Source: Cyathus striatus
Lineage: Eukaryota; Basidiomycota; Agaricomycetes; Agaricales; Nidulariaceae
DNA: 64,000 nucleotides
Direction: 5' to 3'
NCBI GenBank assembly: GCA_025738555.1
Contig: JAOVFP010000007.1
Span: forward strand, 1,302,001 to 1,366,000
Positions 10,357-22,480 of the stretch are shown piece after piece. Under the pieces are notes generated by a model. The model saw nothing but the letters and a program-made list of their open reading frames with translations, was not told the origin of the DNA and did no database searches. Every line of letters starts with the position of its first letter. Within the stretch, counting starts at the first letter, position 1. A program made the position numbers and the translations under genes.

Positions 10357-11738
10357 GTGGTGCGAACGCGTGGGTCGCTCTCAAATAGCTGCTTGGAAGG
10401 CGGACTTGTATCAATGAGTAGTACGTGCTCCCTCTACCACTCTACCGCCGACACCAATGCGACCGTACAACAGATGTTCTGTTCGCTGCATTCACCAGAG
10501 CATGACAGAAAAACGATGAAATCCCTCCTATCACTTAGGCTCAAGGGCCGTGTGTCCCTCCCCTCCCTTCTCCCTTCTCCCCTTCCATCTCCATCTCCCT
10601 TTCCCACGTCTCCTCCCTCTCACAATTCTTCTCCCACTCCCTCACTCCCTGCCTCGATTCTAGTCAAGTTCAAACGCTTCACGCACAGACCATGATGATC
10701 CCCCGCAAGCAGCGCCCCCCAATCCGTCTGGCCTAACCCCGCATTCGGTCCTTCCGCTACTGAGGCAACACCGCACCACCAAGCCCATACACCCCCACTC
10801 CTTCTAGCTACCCACATTTCCATGAAGCACACCTGCTAGTCCATGGAAAGCCCCCTCCTCTCCCTGGCACCCACCTAGTTCCTGGCCAGCGGCACTCCAC
10901 ACATCGACAAGTCAAACGAGTTTTCCCCTTCGTTTCTGCTCCCCCTGTATCGCACTCTGTCAAGTTGGCTTGCCCCACCACCACAGAGTTCGTTCGCGAG
11001 GTTTCCAAGTGCAGAACCAAAGTTAGGTGAGAGCCCGTCGGCGCGGTAGGAGGAGCTGTCTTGGGCTCGGGATAGAGGCGGAGGAGGGGGAGGGGGTTGC
11101 ATCGTTCGGTTAGTGCGCCGAGGAATCGAAGTCGGAACAGGGGAACAGATGCGTTCAGCGAAGAGAATTTAGCCAAGCGTTCAAGGTAATGGAGAGAGTA
11201 CGTTGCTCCTTCTTTCCGAGGCCGCTCTCCTTTTTATCCTCAGGTCGCTGGCGCTCCCGCTCGATATCCCTAACCCAACACGAAAACCTACAGTATCCTC
11301 ATACTTGAACGTAGGAGGCCACCACAGCATCACATATGACCCACACCTCCCCCTCCCCCTTCTATCACCCAAATAACACTATACCAACTCGCACTCCTAC
11401 CCCCTCTCCAATCCCTCTCCCTCACGCACCCCCTCCTCCTCCGGTCCATCCCCATACGCGCATCCACACCCAGCGGAATCACATTCTCCGATTTGCTCTT
11501 ATGCTTATACGAAGAACTCCAAGAACTAACTCGGCAGCATGACTATTACTCGGATGCGGTGGATGAGAGGGAGACGGAGGCTCTGAGTAGAGCGACTGTT
11601 AGAAGTGCGATGGATAGGGGGTTACTTGGGTATGGGGTGTTGAGGGTCGATTTTTTGGGTGAAGAATGCATGTTTGCGGGGGTTGTGGGGGTTGTAGAGG
11701 GACGTGGTGGATGGGAGTTGAAGACGAAGAAGGGGTGA
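10357..11738 (+). pseudogene. DUF6699-family gene copy A (frameshifted)
   Basis: DUF6699 is a basidiomycete-expanded domain of unknown function. The 5' part encodes a Pro-rich stretch (PNPAFGPSATEATPHHQAHT at about 10.74-10.80 kb) interrupted by stops. The middle (11.1-11.2 kb) holds the segment that in copy C reads DNLMKHPKDWREDY. The core reads PLLLRSIPIRASTPSGITFS, DLLLCLYEELQELTRQ, then GVLRVDFLGEECMFAGVV and GGWELKT, ending at TGA near 11736-11738. The segments lie in different frames: a shift near 11.37 kb separates YDPHLPLP from ITLYQLALLPPL. The last 81 codons (11493-11738) are open. Paralogue A' is at 46.2-47.3 kb. Probably non-functional unless undetected introns repair the frame. 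Confidence 0.65.
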
Positions 11739-11739
11739 G

Positions 11740-12984
11740 GTTGTTTCATTGTGGAATGTTAGGGAGGGGAAGGAGCACGGGCGTGAAGGTGTATTCGTCG
11801 TCGTCGGGAGCGATAGATGACGGTGGTCTGTGCGTTTTGGAAGGTCACGTAATACATATACGAATACGTCACTCATTGAAGGAAGTTGAAAGTTAAATGT
11901 ATCGATACCGGTACGTCTCTTTCGTTCCCTTTTTTTCTTTCTGAACTGATGCTCTCTACAGTTCGTAGACTGTCGCTGTAGTTTATGTGGGAAATTGCGT
12001 TAGGAAGCTAGTAGGATAACTACAATCGCCCTATTTCTGTACTCAAGACGTACTTTCCGTATCATACTCTGCACACCTTGCTGTAGCTAGATGATGTTGA
12101 CGTGATTGCTGCAATATACACTATATATTTCGTATTTATAGTAGTCTTGTTCTGTATTTTATTTTATTGCTACATCCTTCTGCTCCATCTCCTTGTTCCT
12201 TGTTAAATCGAAGACGGATCTTGCCTCTGGATTCTGAACCCACGAGTTGACATTCATACTATCGCTGTCAAAGAACTAACTATAAGTTCAACTTTCACAT
12301 ACAGCGAAATGTTAGGAAAAGCAAGTACGATATTTTTATAGTTGTACCTCCTCGCATGGAAGATGCGAGCGAACTTCTATACCCATGAGGGGCACGGGGC
12401 GCGCGACTTATAAACATGAGTATCCCATGGCTCTTCGAAATTGTGTTTAGTTCACACGTCGAGGATCGATGAGATATTAATGCTATCCAAGCTTCTGAGC
12501 GCCCATTTTTACCATTATGAGCGTCAGATGAATCGACCAGAAAAGATAATTTTACTATGTGTACGTTTGTCTTCTGATCACTACGACTGTACATACACTT
12601 ACGTACGTTTCAGTGTCGTGCTTAAGAGCATGGCGTGTCCTTGGGCAGTGAGGCACACATGTTATATTTACTGAATCTTCAACTCGTGAGGCAAATACAC
12701 TTGTTCACATTTCGGTTACTATCTAGTCTGGCAAACCGACACTTCCAACAACGAAGCTGACGATTGGAGTCTATCCTCTCCCTTGATTATTAACGATTCT
12801 GAACTGAAAGGGCACATTTACTCGAAGAGCATGAAAAAAACGAACAACATTCATTTCCACCTGCGATACGTCGAATTCCGGTGAAAGCCATGTGCGAAAG
12901 CTCGAGAACTGGTGCTCTCACCTGATCTCGTGGCAAGATAAGTAATCGCAGATGTCGAGATAGTGAAAGGGATGAGAGAGTTTA
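11740..12984. other. Spacer with R1 repeat module
   Basis: 11.74-12.06 kb is the 3' flank of copy A and matches 47.29-47.61 kb up to a sharp break at 47611. About 12.24-12.56 kb is an R1 module, with an additional part around 'cagatgaatcgac' shared with 26.3 and 59.4 kb. 12.70-12.96 kb matches 50.33-50.56 kb. No coding sequence recognised. Confidence 0.6.
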
Positions 12985-14530
12985 GATGTGTGCAGTTGCC
13001 GAAAGCCTAAAGACGGCGGGGGCCTCGTGCCAGCCGGTCTGGGGCCTGGGCCGAGAAGGAAGTCACGCGTTCGGCAATTCCCGGCCTCGCCCGTCGTTCT
13101 CACCGCGATTTACCACCTCTTTCAAGTCACCTTCTCCCTCTGTCCCCTTACTACCATTCTACTTGACAGCAAATCATACGCACAAAAGGGGCCTGTGTGG
13201 TTAGAATGCATAGGATACTCGATTGCTGGGATAGGCGCTCAAGGATAGGTTTGGGCTATGGCAGATATGTTTAGATGAACAGTGCGTGCTTTTATACTGA
13301 TGTGAATCTGGTTGTACAACAGACGATCTTAGCTGTATTCTCCGGCCGATAGCACAACGATTACATCCTCCTCCCGCTCTAGCTCAAGCACCAACGTCTC
13401 CCTCCTTCCCTTCCCCCCTTCCATTTCCCTCTTCCTTACCACCTCTTCTCCTACTCCAACATCTTCCTCCCCCGATATCAGTCTCAGTCACACACACGCT
13501 TCAAACCATGCACAACCCCCGCAGGCAACGGCACCCAATCAGGCTGGTCCAACCCTGCATTCGGTCCCTCAATAGGAGGTAGCGCCCCCCTCCCAGCTCA
13601 TACGCCTACACTCCTCCTGCAAAGCACCCACTTCCCCATGGAACGCCCCCACTAGTCCATGGCAAGCATCCTCCTCACGCTGGCACCCACTAACCTTCGG
13701 ACCAGCGGCACTCTAGACGCCTACGAGTCCCACCATATGGGACGTTCCCCCTCGTCTCTACTACACTGTCGTATTCGAACTCGGCGCACGTGGCGAGTTG
13801 GCTTGTCCCACTACCTCCACCGAGAAGGCTTGCTGAGCCTAGGAGTGCGTGTGCGGGTGCAAGGTTGGGTGCGTGTCCAAGGGGTCAGAGAGAGGAGTCG
13901 CTTTGGGTTCAATATGCCTAGCGGAGGGAGAGGAGGAGGGCTGTATCATTCCATGGGCACACCACGAAGTAGAAATCGGACACGAGGCACCAATGCATTC
14001 AGCGAAGACAATCTCGCGAAATTCCCGAAAGACTGGAGGGAGGAGTATGTTACTCCCTCCCTCCGAGGCTGCTATCGCTTCCCCCTCCGCACTCATGCTC
14101 AATGTCTCTCAGATCTCATGAACTCCAACGCATAATAAACCATGACCTCCGTCTTCCCACCCCCAAGTATTCCCCAAATAACGCTCTACCAACCCGCCCT
14201 CTTACTCCACTCCACTCCCGCTCCCTCACCATTTACTCTCGTGGTCCATCCCTATACGCGCCGGCATCCCCAGCAGAATCACCATATCCAACCTGCTTCT
14301 ATCTCTGTACGAGGAACTCCAGGAACCAATTCGGCAGGGTGGGTGTTACACGGACGCGTTGAGGAGTAGGGAGAGGGATGAGTTGGGTCAATCAACGATA
14401 GTAAGGTATGCGGAGGATTGAGGGATTGGGGTTTCTTGGACAATGTGACGGGGTGCGCTGAGGGTTGATTTCTCGGGCGAGGAGTGTGTATTCGGGGGTG
14501 TGGAGGACGTTGGGGGAGGGAGTTGAAGAC
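12985..14530 (+). pseudogene. DUF6699-family gene copy B (frameshifted)
   Basis: It starts with the shared leader block (GCCGAAAGCC.., 12.99-13.26 kb), continues with the Pro-rich 5' segment from the ATG at 13508, then the segment encoding AFSEDNLAKFPKDWREEY (about 14.0-14.05 kb). The core is recognisable as ITLYQPAL and, in another frame, ITISNLLLSLYEELQEPIRQ, stopping at TGA near 14.42 kb. A degraded RVDFSG equivalent follows near 14.46 kb. Several frame changes make it a probable pseudogene. B' at 54.3-55.5 kb is the same gene with the core deleted. Confidence 0.6.
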
Positions 14531-15106
14531 TAGGAAGGAAATGAAGTTGATATGTTGTTGGATTGAGGACAGGATTGTGTGGGGCCTGGCGTGGTGGATT
14601 CATCGTCGTTTGGAATGATGGATAAGGGTGGTCTGTGCGTTCGGGATAGTCACGTGATCTTGAATACGCAGACGAGGAGTTGGTGAAGTGTCAGTAGGTC
14701 TCTTTTCTGCGATCTTTAACCATCACAACTTATGTTTTCCAACGTTATCATTGCTCGGCTGTATTTAAATATTGGTAATAGCATGTTAACTCTACGATAA
14801 CCCTTAACCTGAATGTGAGACGCTGCTGCGCGCATATCGTATATCTTACCTATACTTTTTTGCTCTGTATAGTATTGCTTTTTTATAGCGTAAAAGGATT
14901 CTGTTCAGTTTATTCAATGCATTGAAGGGGTGACTCGGTTCACAGAGAACTAATATATCTTGTATCGATTTAATCTTACTGGCGTCTTTTTGAAGATTTT
15001 GAATATAGTATGCTTAGTCTAAAACACCAGCGTATTAGACTACAATGAGTCACAGTAATGCATAGGATCATGACCAATATTTCGATGGTGCAATTAACAT
15101 TTATTC
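14531..15106. other. 3' flank of copy B up to the Tc1/mariner-like insertion
   Basis: No gene. From about 14756 (ctgtatttaaatattggt) the sequence matches 55.47-55.90 kb in the other copy. The match lets the transposon boundary at 15109 be read directly. Confidence 0.6.
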
Positions 15107-15108
15107 TA

Positions 15109-18100
15109 TGGTGCACGTCACTTAGTCACCGCTACTTTTGTGCAAGAAATATTTCTCACGCTGGAGTGCCCCTTTTTCTTATCCCTCTTGCAGAAATGCT
15201 TGTTTTAAGGAACTGAACAAAACCTCTAGAGCGTTTGTCGAAATTCTCAAAACTAAGCGAGTTATTTTTTTGGAAGATCACTGATTTTGCCATATTACCA
15301 TATAAAGAAGGAGTTACCAAATACAGTAAGATTAGTCATCATATCTAAGCGAGCGCATCCATCCGTCTCGCGAGACTTTCTGGGACTCTGCGATGCGATG
15401 TATACTTCCGAGATCTGAAGTTGCGGACATCCTTCTGAGCCTCTCGTGCATTTAGTCCACGTTCGTATGCAGATATCCAGCGATAAACACGATGCTCCCA
15501 TTTCCTAATGGTTTCAACAGAGACTGATGCAAGAGCCCTTGGCATGTTTTCCTTTAAGGTTTTGAAGGTATAATCGCAATTCTCACGGAGGTACCTCTTT
15601 ACAGCTCCCCAAAAGAACTCAATAAAATTAAGTTCACAATGAAATTTTGGGAGAACAATGCAAAGGTGACCTGCAGCCTCAATAACTTCCACAACAAGTG
15701 ATTTTTGGTCTCGAAAATCAGGCTGTAATTCAAGAATTCTTTTTGCACAACATTCTGTTGCATCAGCATCACATTTCCCAGTTGTGTCATCCTTTGATTT
15801 CCTGCATTGCATCTTCAGGCCTTTCTTGTATAGTCCCCTCTCTATGAGCACCTGCTTTATTCCCTTAGGTTCACTGGGAAATTCTGGGTGATCATGAGGA
15901 TACACCATTGGTTGTGAAATTTTATTCCCCTCTTTATTGATAAACCACCCATTTCGCATTTTTGACTGCTTTCCCCCAGGGTTCATGTTCATTCGATTGA
16001 CTAACAATGCATCTTCTGCATATGCTGAATGACCTTGAGAGTTATAAACCATCATGAGCATTTGGTAGCCAGGTGGGTGTGCCTTCTCAAATGCTGGAAT
16101 AATTTTTTCTTTTATCTGAGAAGCTTTGATTAGATTTTAATACCACTCTGAAGTTATTTCCAAATTCAAATTACCTGCTTCACAAACATCTCCCCATTCC
16201 AGTACCCATCATAATTCTTTCTGTATTCAATAGTCTGACTTGCCTCTTTGAGCCAGCCAACTGTTGAGCAAATCACATCTGATTGATGCAGTCCTCATCC
16301 AACACCCTTCTTTTTCAATGGCTGCTCTCCCTTCCAAACCCAGGACTGTTTTGCTCCATCATTTGCCTGTGCAGTCATTTCATCCTGTGCTACCAGCACA
16401 AGTGGTCGTTCTCCTGGAGAAAGCTGTGGAGGAATTTCTTTCAAGACATCCCCAACTTTGAATTTTATCAAATGAGGTTCGGAAATTCTGAATTCTGGAA
16501 TAAATTTCTTCTGACGAGTACAAATTATATCAGGCCGCTCATGACTGTCATAATACAATGCCTTCTTATGAGTGGTGAAACGAAATCCTTCCTTTAATAA
16601 CCAACGCCTTGCAGTCACCAGTGATATCCCTTTAGTGACTTTCATGTGGATGCGAGGAATAAGCTCCAGTTCAAGATATCACATTAATCCCTTCGGCATC
16701 TCATTTTGAACAGCATTGGTAACAAATTTTTTTGATTCATCAGGAAGAAGCTTATTCTGTGTGAATAAGGCAAGCTTCTTTGGGTCCATTGACCATTTGT
16801 TTGTACGCAGATATGCTCTCAGCTCAGTACAAACTTCTGGGTCATCAAGAAGCGAGAAAACCTTTCCATGTGCACCCCGTTTTGACACTGGAAGTTCTCA
16901 TGCTTTTATCCAAGCATTAACCCATGTCCTCACGAGTCGCCCACCATACCCCTTTGAAAATTTATGACTCTCAGCAGCGATCTCTGAAGCCTCCTTGATA
17001 TTACGAGTGCCTTTTACCATCATGTGAAGGCAGCTCTGTATTGCACGAGCCCGATAGGCTTGCAGTCCATTTCGGCCTGCATCAAAAACATCCTGTTTCG
17101 AAGCAATAAGCTTCTCAATAGCTGTAAGCCCTTCCTCTAACATCTCTTTTCTTTTGGCTCTCTTTTGCTTTCTGGCATCACGATAGGAAACAGAGAGCTT
17201 GCGGCGCTTTTTTGGAGGTGGAGAAATAACATTTGTCGCACTGGTGGGGTGTATTTGATCAGGCTCGCTGTCATCATCTGATTTCCATGTGCCATCATCC
17301 GAATCCACGTCACTGAAATCAGAGAGATATCCTCGAAAGGAATCATCAACTTCTTCTGCAACCTCCTCAATTTCCTCCCCTGTTTGCACCTCTGTGTATT
17401 GTGGCTTTGGTTGAACTGTGAAGAATGATTGGAATTGCTTTGCAGTATCACTATTAAATGCTTAAGGTAAGTGCTCATATAATCATAAAAATGCGAACGA
17501 TAACAACCTATCCCTTGTAATTGCATCCTTCACCTCTTTATCACGAAGTACTTTGGCATGGTGTCGCTGTGTTCGATCAGACAAGCCATTGTACCCAAGA
17601 AAGCGTTGTGACTCAGTTTTCTTCCAAAACGCTGCAGGTTTGGCCATGAGAATCTTTTCATAGTGAGTTGGCCTGCTCAAAACGTCGAGATCTGCACGAA
17701 TTTGACATTCACAGCGCAAACTCTCCAAAACTTCATGTGGTGCAAGCTCCTCCAATTCCACATCTGCTTCTTCATCCATCACTCCCTCATCATCTTCATC
17801 CAGCCACTCCGACATCTCGTTCTCAGAGTCTGACAGCTCATGGTTCACACCACCTGTCCAAGTTGTGCAGTTGTCTTTGTCATCCACCAGCATCTCATCA
17901 CGCTCCATCAATCCGGCAAGTTGGATTTCATTGGACTCTGGGGTCTCGCGAGTATTCGAAGCTTCTGCCACATTACGCCCAACATGTTGCTGTCGACTGC
18001 TGCCACCCATTTGGCGTCCATGCACTCAGTTTTGATGTGCTCTCCCTTCTCGTGCTCGTGCTGCTGCATCTTGTTTTGCTTTCAGAGATTTCTTAGCTCG

Positions 18101-18317
18101 GCTCATGAGGAGTAGAGGAGTGCTCAAAGTAAAATGCCAATATATTACAGTCAGAACTCGTTACTACTTGGTATCTAAGGGCGGCGTTGCTGGCACTGTT
18201 TCATGATGACGAAAAAGGTCCGAAAATGTCAAAATTCCATCATCAAAATTTCAAAATTTTTTCGGGCGTCGATTTTGCCGCTGCACAAATCTAGCGGTGA
18301 CTAAGCGACGTGCACCA
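15109..18317 (-). mobile_element. Tc1/mariner-like (IS630-related) DNA transposon, 3209 bp
   Basis: Terminal inverted repeats are visible: TGGTGCACGTCACTTAGTCA at 15109 and, on the opposite strand from 18317, TGGTGCACGTCGCTTAGTCA. The match continues through CCGCTA and TTTGTGCA, for about 36 bp. The element is bounded by TA at 15107-15108 and TA at 18318-18319, the target duplication expected of this superfamily. One transposase gene on the minus strand fills most of it. No second copy is present in the window, and the duplicated unit at 55.9 kb lacks it. Confidence 0.88.
15345..18106 (-). pseudogene. DDE transposase of the Tc1/mariner-like element, inactivated
   Basis: Three exons: 17508-18106, 16175-17450 and 15345-16115, with GT..AG introns of 57 nt (17451-17507) and 59 nt (16116-16174). 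The joined frame is 882 codons from ATG 18106 to TAG 15345-15347. Four in-frame TGA codons interrupt it (18026-18028, 16898-16900, 16679-16681, 16295-16297); in relatives as I recall them, at least two of these sites are Arg, so CGA to TGA is likely. The N-terminus is basic then acidic (about residues 60-120). First catalytic Asp: LVAQDEMTAQAND. Second: expected VDNSQGHSAYAEDA, but here MVYNSQGHSAYAEDA, so the catalytic Asp is Tyr. Third acidic residue: FHCELNFIEFFWGAVKRY. With four stops and a missing catalytic residue it cannot encode an active transposase. Confidence 0.85.
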
Positions 18318-18319
18318 TA

Positions 18320-19240
18320 GAACTTGAACATATTTAATGATCTCACTAATCACACTTTGTGATTTTTAGAATAACCTCGTAAAGCTTTTCCTTGAACGTA
18401 CCTAGGACTTTGCTAATGAACCCATAGTCTGTGAATCGTGTGAGCATAATCGAGGGAGAAAGGAGCGAAGGGGAGGGAGGGACTTACAGCGCTTTAGGGT
18501 GAGGAGGGGAGAGATTGTTGCCGTTTTCGGAACCCACATGCCTAGTGGGAACGCTGAGGAGAAGCTGAGAAGCTAAGAGGGCGATGTGCTTCGATGGCAA
18601 CTCATTCTGAGTCATTCTTGTACAGCGTGTACCCGTCACTGTTCTTGTAACGAATCGGGCTTTACCCGCTCTAGTCCAACGAGTATCAGCTGCATTAACA
18701 CGCCTACTGCGCCTTCCTTTTTTTCTCGCGCACAGCTTACACATTTCCTCATTCTCATTTCTCTTGTAGTTCTACTAACCCTAGTCACTCCGAGTGACTA
18801 AAGAGTGTTTACTGCTTCGCTTCGACTCACATTGACAAGATCTTGACGTATTTTTATTCTATGGCTGCTGAGCCAAATCGATCTCTTTTAGTATTACTGC
18901 GGACTCTGGTGTTTATATAGTTGTCGCGTAGCATTGTAGTTCTTCAGAATTTACAATTCTACCCGGCTATTTCTCTCGTAAACCAAAATTCAAACAACAA
19001 TCGACTTTATTATTTATTATCTCGAGCTTTCTTTCTCTCCTCTCAACGGCACGATCTCTACATCTACAACTCGAACACTGCGACTCGACGCTACTATATG
19101 CAAGAAGATACTCATCTGATACGTTATCGAACGGAGAATAGGATACGATACGATAAGGATGAGCAGTGCATATATTTTTTATTTCGATAGTGGGGATACT
19201 CATACTGATCATCTATTATTCTACGTATGCCCCGGTGCAG
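18320..19240. other. Spacer with an inverted NST1-upstream fragment and a DUF6699 leader
   Basis: 18484-18744 read on the minus strand encodes TQNELPSKHIALLASQLLL then SVPTRHVGSENG, matching the forward strand just upstream of the NST1 fragment at about 23.61-23.72 kb (LNELPLRHIA.. SVPTEAVGSENG). It is thus an inverted partial copy of that region. 18.95-19.24 kb resembles the leader block found before other DUF6699 copies (for example 28.12-28.33 kb). Confidence 0.5.
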
Positions 19241-19366
19241 GACAGAAAAATGGTGACATCCCTCTTCCCTCTCAAGTTCAAGTACACTCGCCCTGGCTGC
19301 TTAAATCTCCATGGTAAGTCCCCTCCTCGCCATGGCACCAACCAACTTCCTGGCCAGTGTGGATGA

Positions 19367-20735
19367 GTGATTCGTTTCACTCGGATAATGTCGCTACCTG
19401 ACTATGACAAGGTAACTGCTTCACCCTAGAAAATAGATTATCAGTACGATAGAACGAAAAGGAAATACTTAACGATTCAGGGAGACTAGTAACTTGTAGT
19501 TAACCTTCAAAGTTAGCTCAGGACTCGAGAGACTCAGTAATGCGCGCGCAGAGTTAAGCCAAAAGGGAAGTAAGATTCTCCTTAGGTAAAACCTAGGATA
19601 TATACAAAGACGACCACGAGGATGGGATAACGCACGCGTCCTCTCACGTCGCCATAGCCCAGAATTGATAAGGTACGCGAGACCATATGAAATTTGAAAA
19701 GAAACGGAACATTCCAAAAGTATAGTAATCATTGTAAAGTAAAAGAAAGAGACCGTGATTGTAAAAAGAACGTAAGAGAACTTACCACCTCGGATACTCC
19801 TGCCACCAACGAACGAAGACTGCAACTCTTGCTTGACGTGACCACGAAATACGACGTTGGAGCATTGAAGACGGTTGACTACTCTCCCCAGAAGTAGTCA
19901 CGCAGTGGACGAGGCTGCGGCTCAACAACGCGTAGATGGTGGCTGAGTGCTCTGTCATCGGACGCTCGTGGTCGGAGTCTTCGGAGGGGGCAATGACGAA
20001 GGAAAAGCCTAGAGGTAAGGGTAACTTGAAGAAAGAGGGTGATGATAACGGATAAAACAAATACAGAATGATCGAGAGAAAATTGAAATGAAAAACGAAC
20101 GGAAAAACAAACAGCCCAGCGCCTCGACCCAAATCCCTATCCTTCCACCAATCGGAGTTTCGCACGATGAGGGTAAAGACCCGGTCACCGTATCTTAACG
20201 GACGAAACATCGGTCTTGAGGACCACACGAGTAGCTTGAGGACGAAAAAGAGGGGTCTTGAGAGGGTGTGAAACCCTAAGCCCTAGCGTATTGTTCGGTC
20301 CGAGGGGCGCATGGTGCCAAGAAGGTCCGAACGTCGTCCTGAAAGACCTTGAGGACGTACACCGCAAGCCTAGAGACAGAGACGAATGAAAGAAGCAGTG
20401 AGTAGTAAGGAGTAGGAGTAACCGAGACGCGTTGAAGCGCAAGCGGAACGCGACAGCGCACAGGCGAGTCACGTGCTGTTTGGCAACGGCTTCCCTATGT
20501 TTGGTCAGACCGCGCCGCGTCTCTAAGTCCACTTCAGGGAACGAAATCGCAGAACACCAAACGTACTGCTTGCGCAGCCCGTTTAAGAGTAAAAATAATA
20601 AAGTAGAAATGTAACGATAGTAAGTTATAGTAGCTAGAAATGAGCAAGTAAGGATAAAAGATAAAAGAAACGAAGTATGTCAAATTGTGAGCACAACACT
20701 GGGTTATACCAGTATACCACTTACTCCCTCCACAC
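19367..20735. other. Insertion of unknown nature inside the leader of DUF6699 copy C
   Basis: The leader sequence breaks off after 'cttcctggccagtg' (19.36 kb) and resumes at 'cagcggcactccactcgcc' (about 20.74 kb); in B' (54.94 kb) these pieces are contiguous. The roughly 1.37 kb between has open frames only on the minus strand, such as 20185-20532 beginning DLETRRGLTKHREAVAKQ and 19782-20228, without a domain I can name. No terminal inverted repeats or target duplication were seen. It may be a transposon or gene fragment. Confidence 0.45.
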
Positions 20736-20882
20736 CAGCGGCACTCCACTCGCCTACCAGTCCAACTGTATGGGATCTACCTCCCTTCATTTCTCCTCCC
20801 CCACTATCATATTCAAACTCGGGGCCAGTGCAGAGTTGGTTGGTTCCCCCTTCACAGCAGAGTCCATTCGCTAGGCCCGCGA

Positions 20883-21605
20883 GTGCAGGAGCGAGGCTGG
20901 ATTCTTGGGGGAGGTGAGGTGTATCAGCCTATATTCTATGCTCTCCTTCATTCAGGGGGGTTGTATCGTTCAATCAGTGCGCCCAGGAGTCGGAGTCATA
21001 TAGGGGGCACCGACACGTTCAGCAAGGACAATCTCATGAAGCACCCGAAAGACTGGAGGGAAGACTATATTGCCCCCTCCCTCCGTGGCCGCTTTCGATT
21101 CCTACTCAGAGCTCAGTGGCCTTCTTGGTCGACATTTGTTACATCTTGCGATCACGAACATACAATCTCCTCTTACTTGGACGCAGGAGGACACCAGAGT
21201 ATTTCTTACGACATACGCTCCCCCCCACCTCCAAGCACTCCCCAAATTACACTCTACCAATTCGCCCTCTTGCCACCTCTCCAACTCCTCACCCTCACGC
21301 ACCCCCTCCTACCCTGGTCCCTACCGATACGAGCCTCAACCCCCAACGGAATCACCATATTTGATCTCCTTCTGTGCTTATACAAAGAGCTCCAAGAACC
21401 AATACGCAAGGGGGAGTATTACACTGATGCGCTAGGGAGTAGGGAGAGGGGAGAACTGACTCGCGCTGCGACAGTACGTTGTGTGGGTGATAGGGAACTA
21501 ATTAGGAGGGGCATTTTGAGGGTTGATTTTTTGGGTGATAAGTGTTTGTTTGTGGGGGTTGTGAGTGGACGTAGGGGTTGGGAGCTGAAGACGCAACAGG
21601 GATGA
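20883..21605 (+). CDS. DUF6699-family protein, copy C (best preserved)
   Basis: An open frame of 240 codons covering the whole core. N-terminal segment: DNLMKHPKDWREDYIAPSL, the DWRxDY signature I associate with this family. Central: QITLYQFALLPPLQ, HPLLPWSLPIRASTPNGIT, then IFDLLLCLYKELQEPI and EYYTDALGSRERGEL. C-terminal: GILRVDFLGDKCLFVGVVSG, then GWELKTQQG and TGA. DUF6699 has no known biochemical role; no signal peptide or membrane segment is seen. The real start is uncertain: the frame opens with GTG, and the Pro-rich upstream exons of other copies are disrupted here by the 19.37-20.74 kb insert. It is convergent with copy D. It is the only copy with an uninterrupted core plus DWRxDY segment, so it is the likeliest to be functional, possibly as an N-terminally truncated protein. 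Confidence 0.7.
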   Translation: MQERGWILGGGEVYQPIFYALLHSGGLYRSISAPRSRSHIGGTDTFSKDNLMKHPKDWREDYIAPSLRGRFRFLLRAQWPSWSTFVTSCDHEHTISSYLDAGGHQSISYDIRSPPPPSTPQITLYQFALLPPLQLLTLTHPLLPWSLPIRASTPNGITIFDLLLCLYKELQEPIRKGEYYTDALGSRERGELTRAATVRCVGDRELIRRGILRVDFLGDKCLFVGVVSGRRGWELKTQQG

Positions 21606-21769
21606 ATTTGTTTTATTGTGGGATATGGAATGGATTGTGTGGGGAAGGCATGGAGGTGGTTTCGACGACACTTGGAACGGCAGAGGGGTGGTCTGTGTAC
21701 TATTGGCAGCCATGTGATTTGAATGTGTTATCCCCAGGCTCTAGCCCCCGCACACCTCATTGCAGCTCT

Positions 21770-22480
21770 TGACAAACTCTTCCATTCTTCCCCCTAACAT
21801 GTTCACGTATTATCCACCTTGCCAACTGGTTCCTGGCGTTCCTCATACGGACCTAGAGGGGGGTACGATATGGTGATTCCGCTGGGCGTGGGAGCGCATA
21901 TACAGATGGACCGGAGGGAGTAAAGGGTGCTTGATGGTAGCAGATTGGAGAGAGGGGCAAGAGTGCGAGTTGGTAGAGTGTGATTTGGGGGATAGAAGGG
22001 GGAGAGGGGAGATGGAGGTCATAGGATGTGCTGAGGTGTGTCCTCCTGTGCCAGGGTATAGGGATATCGTACGTTTGTATGTTTTTCGAAATGCATTAGG
22101 GATATGGAAGGTGAGCGCTTGCGCACGGGTGAGCTCTGAAGAGGAAGCGAAAACGGCCATGGAGAGAGCGAGCGATGTAATCCTCTCCCCTGTCCCTCGT
22201 ATGCTTCACGAGATCGTCATCACCGAACGTGTCAGTACATCTTGTCCGATTTTGACTGGGAGGCCTCGGCGCACTGATTGAACGACGCAAAACTCAAGGA
22301 GGAGCATAGAACATGGGCTAATGTATACCCACCCCCCTCCTCTACTTCCTTCCCCTCCTGAAGCATGTTGCACCCAAGACGGCCCGTCCTCCTGACCTCA
22401 CGGGCACCGTGTCCCAACCTCATACACACACTCACAGGCCTCACAAACGGACTCTTCTGCAGTAGAGAGACAAGTCAACC
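21770..22480 (-). pseudogene. DUF6699-family gene copy D, 3'-truncated
   Basis: On the minus strand, 22290-22096 encodes the DDLVKHTRDRGEDYIARSL segment (compare HPKDWREDYIAPSL in copy C). About 22.05-21.80 kb encodes pieces of the core in mixed frames, with PSGITI recognisable. The copy then stops (KVDNT-stop) before the RVDFLG motif, where it abuts the 3' end of copy C. D' (56.79-58.33 kb) has the same truncation, so the loss preceded the duplication. Confidence 0.6.
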
